A program made the translations under genes and the position numbers. Under the pieces are notes generated by a model that was not told the origin of the DNA, ran no database searches, and was given only the letters and a program-made list of their open reading frames with translations. 42,526 bases of DNA from Actinomycetaceae bacterium (lineage in GTDB: Bacteria; Actinomycetota; Actinomycetes; Actinomycetales; Actinomycetaceae), in contig JAUNHH010000023.1 of the NCBI GenBank assembly GCA_030524055.1, forward strand, positions 1-42,526, read 5' to 3'. Position 1 is the stretch's first letter. Every line of letters starts with the position of its first letter. Positions 14,777 through 23,845 of this stretch are shown piece by piece.

Positions 14777-14849
14777 AGCCGCCTGTGGGAATCGAACCCA
14801 CGACCTATTCATTACGAGTGAATCGCTCTGCCGACTGAGCTAAGGCGGC
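14777..14849 (-). tRNA. tRNA-Thr (anticodon CGT)
   Basis: The minus strand folds as a full cloverleaf: acceptor GCCGCCT / AGGCGGC, D-arm with AGCTCAGTCGGCAGAGC, anticodon stem ATTCA / TGAAT around loop CTCGTAA (anticodon CGT, reads ACG), and T-arm GTGGG-TTCGATT-CCCAC. CCA is not encoded. It follows the holB region, as in related actinobacteria. Confidence 0.96.
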
Positions 14850-14877
14850 GTTACCCACCACTATTGCGGTATGGGCA

Positions 14878-14899
14878 CCGCCCACACTTTAGTGGGCGG
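14878..14899. terminator. Hairpin between S33 hydrolase gene and tRNA-Thr
   Basis: CCGCCCAC (14878-14885) and GTGGGCGG (14892-14899) form an 8-bp stem with a 6-nt loop. Position fits a terminator for the hydrolase gene; no strong T-run follows. Confidence 0.5.
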
Positions 14900-14990
14900 C
14901 GCCTCCCTGGGCAAACTCGCAGGGGCGTCTATGACCAGCTAAAGCGATGGAACCGGTCACAACGCGAACTGCTAGCGGCAACACCCACTA

Positions 14991-16643
14991 TCAGTCCGAG
15001 CACACTAACTGGTCTTTTGGCACAACCCCATCAGCCAAATACCCTTCCACTGCCTGAGCAATACAGGGCGACTCGGTGGGCGAATAGGCACCGTGCCCGT
15101 GGCCGTCATAGGTGACCAAAACGCCGGACTCTAACTGGTCAGCCAAAGCTTGTGACATCTTATAGGGAGTGGCCGGGTCGTATTTCGTCCCAATGACCAC
15201 AATCGGTGGAGCGCCCTTAGCGTGAAGTGGCTTTCGGGGATTACCTTTCACAGGCCATGCCGCCGAACCTGAACCTGTATAGCCTTGGAAGTTGTCGAAG
15301 ACCTTCAGCTTCTCCTTCATCTTGGTGGATTTGGCTTCCCAATCAACACCTGTGGGTGCCGGGAAGTCACGGGCATTGACAACCGTGAGGGCGTCTTCAC
15401 CAGTGTTATGGAAAGTCCCGTCTGCTTTACGCCCATCAAAATGGTCGGCCAGGAAAAGCATTGCACTGCCGTCATTGGCCCCGATCGCCAGCTTCATGGC
15501 GTCACGCAGAGCCTTGTAGCTCTTCGTGGAATAGAGGGTCCCCAGTGTGGCAGTGATCGCCTGCCGCTGGGTCAAAGGGCGCTCGGGGTCCTTTGTCTTT
15601 AAGGGGCGTTCAGCCAGGCCCTCAAGGAAGGCTTTGTATTGCTCGGCCGCTTCATCTACTGAGCCCTTAAAAGGACAGTCAGCTGCAGTTTGGCAGTCCT
15701 GGATCCAGTGGAGAAGTTCCGCGTCGAAGCCTTCCATTTGCATATCGGAAAGTTCATTGACAGGAACGGTTGGGTCCAGCGCCCCATCGAGAATAAATCG
15801 GCCAACGCGGTTCGGGTACAGATCAGCATAGGTTGCCCCAAGGAAGGTCCCGTAGGAATAACCGAGGTAGTCAATCTTGTCCTTGCCAATTAAATGGCGG
15901 GCCAGCTCGAAGTCTTTAGCGGCGGAAATAGTATCGACATGCTTAAAGAGGTCGCCTGTTTGTTCCTGGCAACGCTTAGCGTACACGTGGTTATAGGCAC
16001 GCGATAAGGCAATGATTTCACCGGGAGTGGCATCTTGTGCGGTGGTAAAGCCCCATTCACCCTTATTTCGGGATTCGCGTTCAGCATCGGTGAGGCAATT
16101 CAGCGGGGTCGATAATCCGACGCCTCGCGGATCCAATGCATAAACATCATGGCTGGATGTAATGGCATTCCCCATTCCAGCGGTTGCCCTATTCACCAGG
16201 GTCGAGACAGTCGAACTCCCGGGGCCACCCAGGTTATAAAAGAGGGCAGGTGCATTTTCTTTGCCGGAACGGTGAACGGCCATTGTCATCACAATGGATT
16301 GACCAGAAAGGTCATCCCAATTGAGTGGTGCCCTAAATGACACGCATTCGTAATTATGAGGGTCTTTCGGGGCTTCTTTATGTTGCCCCATGACCGTTTG
16401 TAAATCGCATTGGGTCCATTCTAATTTCTGCGATTGATATCCCTGGAGAGTGCGTTCAACCTCAGGGGGGTTCCCTGGAACACCGACGGTCGGGGCAATG
16501 TCGCCATGGGCGGTGCCTGACCCTGCACTCAGCATCTGTTGACTGACACGGACCCCTGTCCACATTAATAGAGCGAGTAAAGAAAAAGTGACGACCACTG
16601 CAATAACTACAGTGGGGCGTCGAAAGGAGGTGCGCGTTGCCAT
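14991..16643 (-). CDS. Secreted alpha/beta hydrolase, S33 tripeptidyl-aminopeptidase type
   Basis: Probably a membrane-anchored or exported peptidase/esterase of the SlpD/SlpE and TAP group. One N-terminal membrane segment (TVVIAVVVTFSLLALLMW, residues 11-28) without a lipobox. Catalytic blocks: oxyanion region ALFYNLGGPGSST, YALDPRGVGLST, nucleophile elbow GYSYGTFLG (Ser near residue 269), Asp in GTKYDPATPY and His in YDGHGHGAYS at the C-terminal TAP-like domain. Cysteines at 79, 99, 178, 228, 337, 343 and near the end suggest extracytoplasmic disulphides. 550 residues is normal. It sits between tRNA-Thr and the Excalibur lipoprotein; substrate not predictable. Confidence 0.87.
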   Translation of the reverse strand: MATRTSFRRPTVVIAVVVTFSLLALLMWTGVRVSQQMLSAGSGTAHGDIAPTVGVPGNPPEVERTLQGYQSQKLEWTQCDLQTVMGQHKEAPKDPHNYECVSFRAPLNWDDLSGQSIVMTMAVHRSGKENAPALFYNLGGPGSSTVSTLVNRATAGMGNAITSSHDVYALDPRGVGLSTPLNCLTDAERESRNKGEWGFTTAQDATPGEIIALSRAYNHVYAKRCQEQTGDLFKHVDTISAAKDFELARHLIGKDKIDYLGYSYGTFLGATYADLYPNRVGRFILDGALDPTVPVNELSDMQMEGFDAELLHWIQDCQTAADCPFKGSVDEAAEQYKAFLEGLAERPLKTKDPERPLTQRQAITATLGTLYSTKSYKALRDAMKLAIGANDGSAMLFLADHFDGRKADGTFHNTGEDALTVVNARDFPAPTGVDWEAKSTKMKEKLKVFDNFQGYTGSGSAAWPVKGNPRKPLHAKGAPPIVVIGTKYDPATPYKMSQALADQLESGVLVTYDGHGHGAYSPTESPCIAQAVEGYLADGVVPKDQLVCSD

Positions 16644-16834
16644 GGGTTAACCCTATGGCAGGACCTCGTCTAATGCCGGGGAGTGTCGCGGTTTGTCAGT
16701 CACGATGGGCGCAGTTACAGCGCAAGTGCCCTTTGAGTGTGACGAAATCAGCTTTTATATTGACCCGCTTACCGGACAACTTTGGCAGATTTCAAGGAGA
16801 AAATAGCCCTTGCACTGCCCTCAGAAAGGGGATA

Positions 16835-16864
16835 CCCCGTCCTCGTGAATTGACGAGGACGGGG
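16835..16864 (-). terminator. Terminator of the Excalibur lipoprotein gene
   Basis: CCCCGTCCTCGT (16835-16846) and its exact complement ACGAGGACGGGG (16853-16864) form a 12-bp stem with a 6-nt loop. It is a G-to-T/A variant of the dispersed 13-mer used as an inverted pair. Confidence 0.75.
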
Positions 16865-16897
16865 CTGCTCTTGTTTATCAGGGAAAGCCGATGCGGG

Positions 16898-17536
16898 TTA
16901 TTCGCAGGCCACCCCATCGCGATCGCGGTCCATGCTCTCGTCATAATTCGGATCCCCCGCATAGAGTGGAGCAGCACCAGCTGCCCGTGCTTCACTGCAA
17001 TTGGCGAACGGACCACTACCGCTCCGCGGAGATTCAACGAACTGCTGTCTCCGAACAACTGTCTCTTGAACCGCCTCTTCTTGGGCTGCCTGTTCTTGTG
17101 CTTGGCGCTCAGCCTCAGCCTGACGTTCCGCTTCCGCTTGACGTTCAGCTTCGGCTTGCGCTTCGGCCTCGCGCGCTTTGCGTTCAGCCTCTTCGCGGGC
17201 TGCTTTTTCAGCTGCAGCTTTTTCTTCGGCTTCTTTTGCTTCCTTTTCTGCCTTTTCTCGGGCGGCTTTTTCCTCAGCGGCCTTCTTTTCGGCTTCCTTC
17301 GCAGCCTTTTCGGCGGCCGCTTTTTCTTCCTCCGCCTTCTTCGCTTCCTCTTCTGCTAAGGCAGGCTGGGCGGGAGCAGGGTCAGACACTAGTGATGACG
17401 GCTTCGAGGTTGAGTCATCGGATGCTGACGACCCTCCGCAGGCACTGCAGGCAAAAGCCAGGCCAATAGTTGAGGCCATAACGAGGACAGTACGCGCAAT
17501 GCGGGCAGGGGTAATGACAGGGATATGAGTGTGCAT
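16898..17536 (-). CDS. Lipoprotein with coiled coil and Excalibur calcium-binding domain
   Basis: Surface lipoprotein of unknown role. Signal peptide ARTVLVMASTIGLAFACSAC with lipobox-like cysteine; then a Ser/Pro-rich linker, a charged Ala/Glu/Lys heptad region of about 100 residues (AEKAAKEAEKKAAEEKAARE pattern, later AEAERQ repeats) and a C-terminal Excalibur domain: FANCSEARAAG, PLYAGDPNYDESMDRDRDGVACE, with the D-x-D-x-DG-x-x-CE loop and two cysteines. I chose ATG 17536 because AAGGA lies six bases upstream; an in-frame start at 17569 adds 11 residues before the signal peptide. 212 residues. The architecture suggests a stalk presenting a calcium-binding head through the cell wall. Confidence 0.85.
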   Translation of the reverse strand: MHTHIPVITPARIARTVLVMASTIGLAFACSACGGSSASDDSTSKPSSLVSDPAPAQPALAEEEAKKAEEEKAAAEKAAKEAEKKAAEEKAAREKAEKEAKEAEEKAAAEKAAREEAERKAREAEAQAEAERQAEAERQAEAERQAQEQAAQEEAVQETVVRRQQFVESPRSGSGPFANCSEARAAGAAPLYAGDPNYDESMDRDRDGVACE

Positions 17537-17656
17537 GAGTGTTCCTTGGGATAAAGGGAAGATCCTCATCGCCAGTCTATGCTTTTCAGCCCAGGTCCTA
17601 TTAGTTCCTGAGTAAAGCTGCTAAGGTCGCTTCTCCCCCACCGCTTAGGACATGCA

Positions 17657-18835
17657 TTAAACCTGTGGCCGCAGTGCCACAGCCATGGCCTCTAAAGCCA
17701 AGAGCGGCGCAACATTAGCCGATAGCCGCCGCCGCGCGACCTCAATGGCTTCAACTCTGGCCAGTGTTTGCCGTGGCGTGGATTCAGCAGCGACTTCATG
17801 CACCAGGTCAGTCAGGTCGCTATTAACTAACTCCATTCCCGTTTCCAATTGCACCATCAGCACATCGCGATAAATAGCAAGAAGATCAACGAGGGCGCGG
17901 TCTAATGTGTCATGAGTGGCGCGTTTAGCGCGGCGCGTTTGTTCTTCTTCAAGTTCACGCAGGCGGGCACGCGAATGTTTATTAGGAGCTGAATCTGCAT
18001 CCATTCCTAATTGACGTAATAAAGCGGCACGCTCATTCGCATTACGTTCTTCTACTTGGGCTTGAGTTTGATCTTTAGCCACCTGCAATAAACGATCAGC
18101 AGCCATTACTGCTTCACCCACAGAACGCACGCGAACGGGGGCAGTAATAATATCGCGGCGACGCTCGCGCATTTGAGGGTCGCGGGCTAATGCTCGCGCT
18201 ACACCAATATGCGATTGAGCGGCACGTGCAGCAGCTAGGGCAATATCGCGATCAATATTGTCGCGGGACACGAGAAGATCAGCAACAGCCTCAACGGATG
18301 GAATCCGCAAACTTAAATGACGGCACCGCGAACGAATAGTGGGGATCATATCTTCTGGGCTAGGAGCACACAGAAGCCAGACCGTACGCGCAGGCGGCTC
18401 TTCAATAGCTTTGAGGAGCACATTAGAGGTGGCCTCGGTCATTCGGTCAGCGTCTTCCACCACAATGACGCGCCATAGTCCAGCGCTGGGGGCTAATTGG
18501 GCGCGCCCCACCAGGTCGCGGACTTCTGCCACACGTAGTTGCGTAGCCTCCGTAGACACCACAATGACGTCGCCATTCGATCGCACCATTGTGGTGCGGC
18601 AACCCGAACACTGGCCACATCCGGGCGTCGGCCCCGTACATTGCAGTGCCGCAGCAAAAGCTAGGCCGGCAACTGACCTCCCTGACCCTGGCGGGCCGGT
18701 AATCAGCCAGGAGTGCGTCATTGACCGGTCAATAGAGGACCCTTCCCCCTGAACAAAAGTACGCGCAGCGTCGGCGGCTTCCTGCAGAACGCCCACCACG
18801 TGTTCTTGCCCGACCAGGCCATCCCAGACGCTCAC
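17657..18835 (-). CDS. holB: DNA polymerase III subunit delta prime
   Basis: Clamp-loader subunit that helps place the sliding clamp at replication forks. AAA+ features: WDGLVGQEHVVGVLQEA at the start, a P-loop-like GPPGSGRS in which Arg replaces the usual Lys, a zinc module CTGPTPGCGQCSGC, VVEDADRMTEATSNVLLKAIEEPPARTVWLL, and the arginine-finger region IRSRCRHL. The modified P-loop fits a delta prime subunit that does not hydrolyse ATP. 392 residues. GTG start overlaps the tmk stop by 4 bp, so it is translationally coupled in the topA-tmk-holB operon typical of Actinobacteria. Confidence 0.92.
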   Translation of the reverse strand: MSVWDGLVGQEHVVGVLQEAADAARTFVQGEGSSIDRSMTHSWLITGPPGSGRSVAGLAFAAALQCTGPTPGCGQCSGCRTTMVRSNGDVIVVSTEATQLRVAEVRDLVGRAQLAPSAGLWRVIVVEDADRMTEATSNVLLKAIEEPPARTVWLLCAPSPEDMIPTIRSRCRHLSLRIPSVEAVADLLVSRDNIDRDIALAAARAAQSHIGVARALARDPQMRERRRDIITAPVRVRSVGEAVMAADRLLQVAKDQTQAQVEERNANERAALLRQLGMDADSAPNKHSRARLRELEEEQTRRAKRATHDTLDRALVDLLAIYRDVLMVQLETGMELVNSDLTDLVHEVAAESTPRQTLARVEAIEVARRRLSANVAPLLALEAMAVALRPQV

Positions 18836-19551
18836 AGGGCAATGTCACCGCCAAAACCCCACAGGGGAATTTGGGCGCCATCAGTGACCACCAGGAACCC
18901 GCCAGTGGGCAGTTCCACCAGGCGTTCCTCAAGGACGCCACGGATCTCTGAAAAGACCTCATCGGGGGTGCCCACACCGTCAATGACCACCATTCGGGCG
19001 GCATTTTCATCTGCTAAACGCAGGTATTCATGGCGGACACGCTCATGAAAATCAGCGGATTCACGTTCAATACGGTCTGGCGCACCTATACGTCGCCGGG
19101 CCCCGACCTCGGGAGGAAGATCGAGAAGGAAAGTGAAATCGGGCAGGAGGGAATCCGTTGCCCACAGCGAAAGGGAACGAATATCGTCCGTACCAAGGGC
19201 GCGGGCCGCCCCCTGATAGGCGACAGAAGAATCCAGGTAACGATCCCCTAAAACCACTGCCCCACGAGCCAAAGCAGGACGGATCAGAGTAGAAACGTGG
19301 TAAGCCCGGTCCGCGGCGTACAGCAGCGCCTCACAACGGGGGTCAATATCTTCTGGCCCATTTTGGATAAGGCGCCGCAGCTCGGTACCCAGGGGAGTCC
19401 CACCGGGTTCACGAGTCACAACGACTTCATGTCCGCGCGCTTCAAACCACTCGCGGACACGCTCAATTTGGGTAGTTTTCCCCGCACCATCACCACCTTC
19501 AAAGGTAATGAAAAGCCCGGGGATACGCCCCTCGTGAACTGCACTGCTCAT
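18832..19551 (-). CDS. tmk: Thymidylate kinase
   Basis: Phosphorylates dTMP to dTDP for DNA synthesis. Motifs: P-loop FITFEGGDGAGKTTQ, the nucleoside-site VTREPGGTPLG, DR(Y/x) motif LGDRYLDSSVAYQG and LLDLPPEVGARRR lid region. The start is uncertain: the frame is open to 19623, right behind the topA stop; ATG 19551 (MSSAVHEGRIPG, 239 residues) is closest to the domain but has a weak ribosome-binding site. The C-terminus extends about 25 residues beyond the usual end (FLVVTDGAQIPLWGFGG). A variant of the dispersed motif lies at 19100-19112. Confidence 0.92.
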   Translation of the reverse strand: MSSAVHEGRIPGLFITFEGGDGAGKTTQIERVREWFEARGHEVVVTREPGGTPLGTELRRLIQNGPEDIDPRCEALLYAADRAYHVSTLIRPALARGAVVLGDRYLDSSVAYQGAARALGTDDIRSLSLWATDSLLPDFTFLLDLPPEVGARRRIGAPDRIERESADFHERVRHEYLRLADENAARMVVIDGVGTPDEVFSEIRGVLEERLVELPTGGFLVVTDGAQIPLWGFGGDIAL

Positions 19552-19625
19552 AGTGATATTTTCCCACGCGCCACCCACATCTGGAGGCAACTGCGACACT
19601 TGGGTGCTCACGCCATATATCACAC

Positions 19626-22430
19626 CTACTCTGCAGCCACCTTCTTTGACGCAGTTGTCTTCGCTGGCGTTTTCTTCGCAGCGGTGGACTTCGACGCTGT
19701 CTTAGCGGCTGTCGTCTTCGCGGCAGCCGTAGTCTTCGCCGCAGTCTTACGCGTTGACGTCGTTTTCTTTGCCGCAGTCTTGCGCGTTGTTGTCGCCTTC
19801 TTCTTTGGCGCCGGACCTTTCGCCCGCTTATCGGCCAATAACTCAAAGGCACGCGCCTCGGTCAAATCCTCCACCGTTTCTGAACGGGGAACAGTAATAT
19901 TCGTTTCCCCATCAGTCACGTAGGGTCCAAAGCGACCGTCTTTAACAACGACTTTCTTGCCCGTCACCGGGTCCGCGCCAAATTCACGCAATGGCGGTTT
20001 AGCTGTGCCCCGCCCTCGTACCTTGGGTTGGGAATAAATCTCTAACGCCTCATCCAAGGTAATTGTCAGCAATTGCTGCTCCGAGGCCAAGGTCCGCGAA
20101 TCGCTCCCCTTCTTTAAATAGGGCCCATAACGCCCATTCTGAGCGGTAATGACATCCCCACTGTCCGGGTCCACCCCCACTTCACGAGGCAGCGACAGCA
20201 ATTGCAGGGCGTCCTCTAAAGTCACCGTTGCCAGCGACATATCTTTAAAGAGCGACGCTGTGCGCGGCTTTGGCGCTGCTGCTTTCTTCCGGCCCTTGGT
20301 TGGTGTGGCAGGCTCTTCCGGCTCGGGCAAAACCTCAGTGATATACGGGCCGTAGCGCCCATCTTTGGCGATCAGCATATGCCCCGTTGCCGGATCCACA
20401 CCCAGTTCACGGCCATCGTCAGCAGCACGCGCGAAAAGTTCGGCAATCACCTCGGCATTAACTTCATCTGGCGCCAAAGTCTCCGGCATATTTGCCCGAG
20501 TACCATCTTCTTTTTCCAGATAGGGTCCGTAGCGCCCCACCCGTAGGGTCACGCCATCGCCCATATCCATAGAGTTCACAGCTCGCGCGTCAACGTCATC
20601 GCCTAGGGATTCCACTTGGAAACGCAGACCATCGCCGTCGCCCTTACCATCCGCCCCAAGGTAGAACTGGGAAAGGAAAGCTCGGCCATCTTCCTGACCA
20701 GCGGCAATACGGTCCAAGTCGGTTTCCATTGACGCTGTAAAGTCGTAATCCACCAAATTGGCCAGATTTTCTTCCAGCAGTCGCGTCACAGAAAATGCCA
20801 ACCATGTGGGCACAAGATACTGCCCACGGTGCACAACATACCCACGATCCCCAATGGTTTGGATGGTGGCCGCGTAGGTGGAGGGCCGACCAATCCCCAG
20901 TTCTTCCATGGTTTTCACCAGCGTGGCTTCGGTGTAGCGGCCTGGGGGCTGCGTATTGTGTCCCTCCGCGCGGGCATCGGTGACGTCAGCGGGATCGCCT
21001 TCAGCAACATCCGGCAAAACCTTCTCCGATTCGCCTTTTTCAGCGTCATAGCGGCCTTTGTCGCGGCCTTCCTCATAGGCCAGACGGAAACCGGGGCTGG
21101 TAATGACCGTACCTGAGGCGGAAGAAATCACCTGGTGAGCGCCCTGATCGTCGCTGACATCGGTGGCTACGCGGATTGTCGCGGTAAAGCCCACGGCGTC
21201 AGCCATTTGCGAGGCAATAGTGCGCTTCCAAATCAAGTCATAGAGGGCCAATTGTTGGGGGGAAAGTTGCCCGGCCACATCGGCGGAGGCACGGAAAGTA
21301 TCTCCAGCTGGGCGGATAGCTTCGTGCGCTTCCTGGGCGCCTTTAGCGACCTTCCCGTAAATCCGGGGCGCGTCGGCCACCGCCTCAGTGCCGTACAGGG
21401 CTGTCGCCTGGGCGCGCGCGGCGGCAATGGCCTGGGACGATAGGGCCGTTGAGTCAGTACGCATGTAGGTGATGTACCCGGATTCGTACAGTGACTGCGC
21501 GGTGCGCATGGTGGAGGACGCATTCCAATGCAATTTGCGGCTAGCTTCCTGCTGCAAGGTGGAGGTCGTAAAGGGAGCAGCTGGGCGGCGGCGGTAGGGT
21601 TTTTGGGTGACAGAGTCAATCAGGGACGAGGGTGACGCAGTCAGTAGCCCGGCCAGGCGCGTCGCTTTTTCCTCATCCAGGTGAATAATCCCTGATTTCT
21701 TATCTTTTAAGGTGCCGCGTTCGTTGAAGTCTGAGCCGGTAGCCACCGCCTGGCCATCAACATGGGTAACGCGCGCCGAGAAAGACTCTCCTTTAGCGGA
21801 AATATCGGTGTCAATACTCCAATAGGAGGCACTAATATGCGCCATTCTTTCGCGTTCGCGGTCAACGACGAGGCGCGTTGCCACTGATTGGACGCGTCCA
21901 GCTGACAGTGAAGGCCGGATTTTCCGCCACAGCAGTGGCGAGACTTCATAGCCGTAGAGCCGGTCAAGAATACGGCGAGTTTCCTGGGCATCAACCAGGT
22001 CTGTATCGACGTCGCGGGTGGTGGCCAGGGCACGCTGAATGGCTTCTTTGGTGATCTCGTGGAACACCATTCGGCGGACAGGAATCTTAGGTTTGAGGAC
22101 CGCGAGCAGGTGCCAGGCAATAGCTTCCCCTTCGCGGTCTTCATCAGTAGCCAGATAGAGTTCGTCAGCGTCGCGCATCGCTGCGCGTAGTTCCGAGACT
22201 TTCTTTTTCTTATCCGGGTTGACTGCGTAATAGGGAGTGAAGCCGCCTTCGACATCGACAGCAAAGCGCCCATAGGGGCCCTTTTTCATATCAGCGGGCA
22301 GGTCCTTCGGTTGCGGGAGGTCGCGAATATGACCGATGGATGCTGTGACCGTGTAATCCGGGCCCAGATATCCTTCGATTGTGGCGGCCTTCGCAGGGGA
22401 CTCAACGATGACCAGTTTCGATCCACCCAT
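19626..22430 (-). CDS. topA: DNA topoisomerase I
   Basis: Type IA enzyme that relaxes negative supercoils. TOPRIM domain: KLVIVESPAKAATIEGYLG and YLATDEDREGEAIAWHL with the acidic triad. The catalytic tyrosine is in SGYITYMRTDST near residue 320. SAGRVQSVATRLVVDRE is also diagnostic. The C-terminus has the actinobacterial type of repeats (GVDPATGHMLIAKDGRYGPY, then GVDPDSGDVITAQNGRYGPY and GADPVTGKKVVVKDGRFGPY) instead of zinc fingers, then a Lys/Ala/Thr-rich basic tail of about 60 residues, which in related species aids processivity and protein contacts. 934 residues. One exact dispersed 13-mer lies in it (20007-20019). Confidence 0.96.
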   Translation of the reverse strand: MGGSKLVIVESPAKAATIEGYLGPDYTVTASIGHIRDLPQPKDLPADMKKGPYGRFAVDVEGGFTPYYAVNPDKKKKVSELRAAMRDADELYLATDEDREGEAIAWHLLAVLKPKIPVRRMVFHEITKEAIQRALATTRDVDTDLVDAQETRRILDRLYGYEVSPLLWRKIRPSLSAGRVQSVATRLVVDRERERMAHISASYWSIDTDISAKGESFSARVTHVDGQAVATGSDFNERGTLKDKKSGIIHLDEEKATRLAGLLTASPSSLIDSVTQKPYRRRPAAPFTTSTLQQEASRKLHWNASSTMRTAQSLYESGYITYMRTDSTALSSQAIAAARAQATALYGTEAVADAPRIYGKVAKGAQEAHEAIRPAGDTFRASADVAGQLSPQQLALYDLIWKRTIASQMADAVGFTATIRVATDVSDDQGAHQVISSASGTVITSPGFRLAYEEGRDKGRYDAEKGESEKVLPDVAEGDPADVTDARAEGHNTQPPGRYTEATLVKTMEELGIGRPSTYAATIQTIGDRGYVVHRGQYLVPTWLAFSVTRLLEENLANLVDYDFTASMETDLDRIAAGQEDGRAFLSQFYLGADGKGDGDGLRFQVESLGDDVDARAVNSMDMGDGVTLRVGRYGPYLEKEDGTRANMPETLAPDEVNAEVIAELFARAADDGRELGVDPATGHMLIAKDGRYGPYITEVLPEPEEPATPTKGRKKAAAPKPRTASLFKDMSLATVTLEDALQLLSLPREVGVDPDSGDVITAQNGRYGPYLKKGSDSRTLASEQQLLTITLDEALEIYSQPKVRGRGTAKPPLREFGADPVTGKKVVVKDGRFGPYVTDGETNITVPRSETVEDLTEARAFELLADKRAKGPAPKKKATTTRKTAAKKTTSTRKTAAKTTAAAKTTAAKTASKSTAAKKTPAKTTASKKVAAE

Positions 22431-22613
22431 TCGTTTCCCCTCAATCCTCGTGTCGTGGTGATGTGACGCCCCGACCCTACATGGTTATGGGAACAAATGG
22501 GCGATGAGAACGCTATTAGTGCCACATCATCCACACTGTGAACATTGTGGCCTCCGCTCTGGCCTCGTGTAGTGGGCACGTATGACGCGAAAAACGACGA
22601 TAAGGGACTAACT

Positions 22614-23765
22614 TCACATTGAGGTGTTGGCGAGGTCGGCCAAAGCCTTGGCCAAGCCAAGCCTCCACCATGCGTAGTCGTGTCCGCCGCGGGCTTCGTG
22701 GTAGGTCACATCCGCGCCCCGCGAGCGCAGAATCTCGTAGTACCTGCGCGAATAGGGAAGCATAAAGGGTTCGTGAGCGCCGACCTGGATGATCGTGCGC
22801 GCTTCGGCGTGTCCTTGGCCGTCTTCGAGCAGGCGGAGGAGGTCGCCTGGGGTGTCACCACCTTTATGGGGGTACCACAGTGAGGCGGATTGGACGATTC
22901 CCGCTTCTAGGAGGTGGGGCGCGTCGGCGAGAATATGGGCTACAGCGAGGGCCGAGAAAGACTGGCCGGCCACCGCGTAGGCGGCAGGAATTGAGCGGCC
23001 TAGGCACTGGCTTGCGGCCTCCAGCGCGGTGCGCAAAAGGGCGATGGCGGCGGGCGCTGTGGTCATTTCGGCGGCGCGCTGGTCCATTTCGGTGGGGATC
23101 AGGACAATCGTGTGTTTGTGGCCGAGTGCCCGCAGCCCTGCTCCGGGTGCGAGATGCTGCCAAAATTGACCGTCGAAGAGGACGAGGATGAGGTCGTCGC
23201 CAGGCAGGATGTGAATGCGCCGGGCCCCGCCCTCGTGACTGATTTCTTGCCAGCCCTCAACGTCACGGGTGGGCCATAGCGGCGCGCCGGACGTGGGGCC
23301 ACGCCAGATGGAGTTTTCTGCGCCGAAGGGACCGCGGAAACGTTCCGGGTTGGCAGGGTCTGCGTGGCCGCGCTCGTGGATGCGGCGCCAACCGGGCCGC
23401 GTAGTGCCGATGTCATCGGGTAGGTCGGTGACGTCAACGAAACGGTAGGAGAAGACCCCGTCAGCGGGCAGTAGGAGGGTCGCTTGGTGAATGTTGGCAT
23501 CGGGGGTGGGCCGCAGAAGTGAGGGGGTCAGAGTGTGGCGGTGGTCATCAGTAAAACCGTTGAGGTGCAACAATATTCGCGACGAGGGCGGGGCGCTGGC
23601 GCGAAAAGTCACTTCCACCATAGTGACGCCATCCACCTGGCGGGTAGGACCGGTGAGTGGGCCCAGGGTTGATGGCGGTGAGGATTCTGAAGCCTCGACA
23701 CGTAGCGCTGCGCCGGATGGGTCGCGAGGAGTAGGCGGGAGATGACCGGGGTAGAGGATGCTCAT
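22614..23765 (-). CDS. Enterochelin esterase-like hydrolase
   Basis: Probably hydrolyses an imported ferric siderophore (catecholate or other ester) to release iron, in the cytoplasm since no signal peptide is visible. The N-terminal Fes-like beta domain (TMVEVTFRASAPPSSRILLHLNGFTDD to VFSYRFVDVTDLPDD) precedes an esterase D-type alpha/beta hydrolase domain: LILVLFDGQFW, nucleophile elbow VAGQSFSALAVAH (Ser near residue 269) and C-terminal GGHDYAWWR with the catalytic His. 383 residues fits Fes. It is the last gene of the siderophore-uptake operon, 80 bp after the ATPase. Two exact dispersed 13-mers lie inside it (23224-23236 and 23582-23594). Confidence 0.85.
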   Translation of the reverse strand: MSILYPGHLPPTPRDPSGAALRVEASESSPPSTLGPLTGPTRQVDGVTMVEVTFRASAPPSSRILLHLNGFTDDHRHTLTPSLLRPTPDANIHQATLLLPADGVFSYRFVDVTDLPDDIGTTRPGWRRIHERGHADPANPERFRGPFGAENSIWRGPTSGAPLWPTRDVEGWQEISHEGGARRIHILPGDDLILVLFDGQFWQHLAPGAGLRALGHKHTIVLIPTEMDQRAAEMTTAPAAIALLRTALEAASQCLGRSIPAAYAVAGQSFSALAVAHILADAPHLLEAGIVQSASLWYPHKGGDTPGDLLRLLEDGQGHAEARTIIQVGAHEPFMLPYSRRYYEILRSRGADVTYHEARGGHDYAWWRLGLAKALADLANTSM

Positions 23766-23845
23766 AAGGTCTTACTGTGAGGAAGAAATGGGGCGAGGGC
23801 GGGGCTGCTAGGGAGCCTCCCGGGTTTTATGAACCCGCTCGGGTT

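Noticed and set aside
17178-17528. Plus-strand frame rich in Ala/Ser/Phe opposite the Excalibur lipoprotein gene
   Set aside because: It is the reverse reading of the Glu/Ala/Lys coiled-coil coding repeats, without a credible start site.
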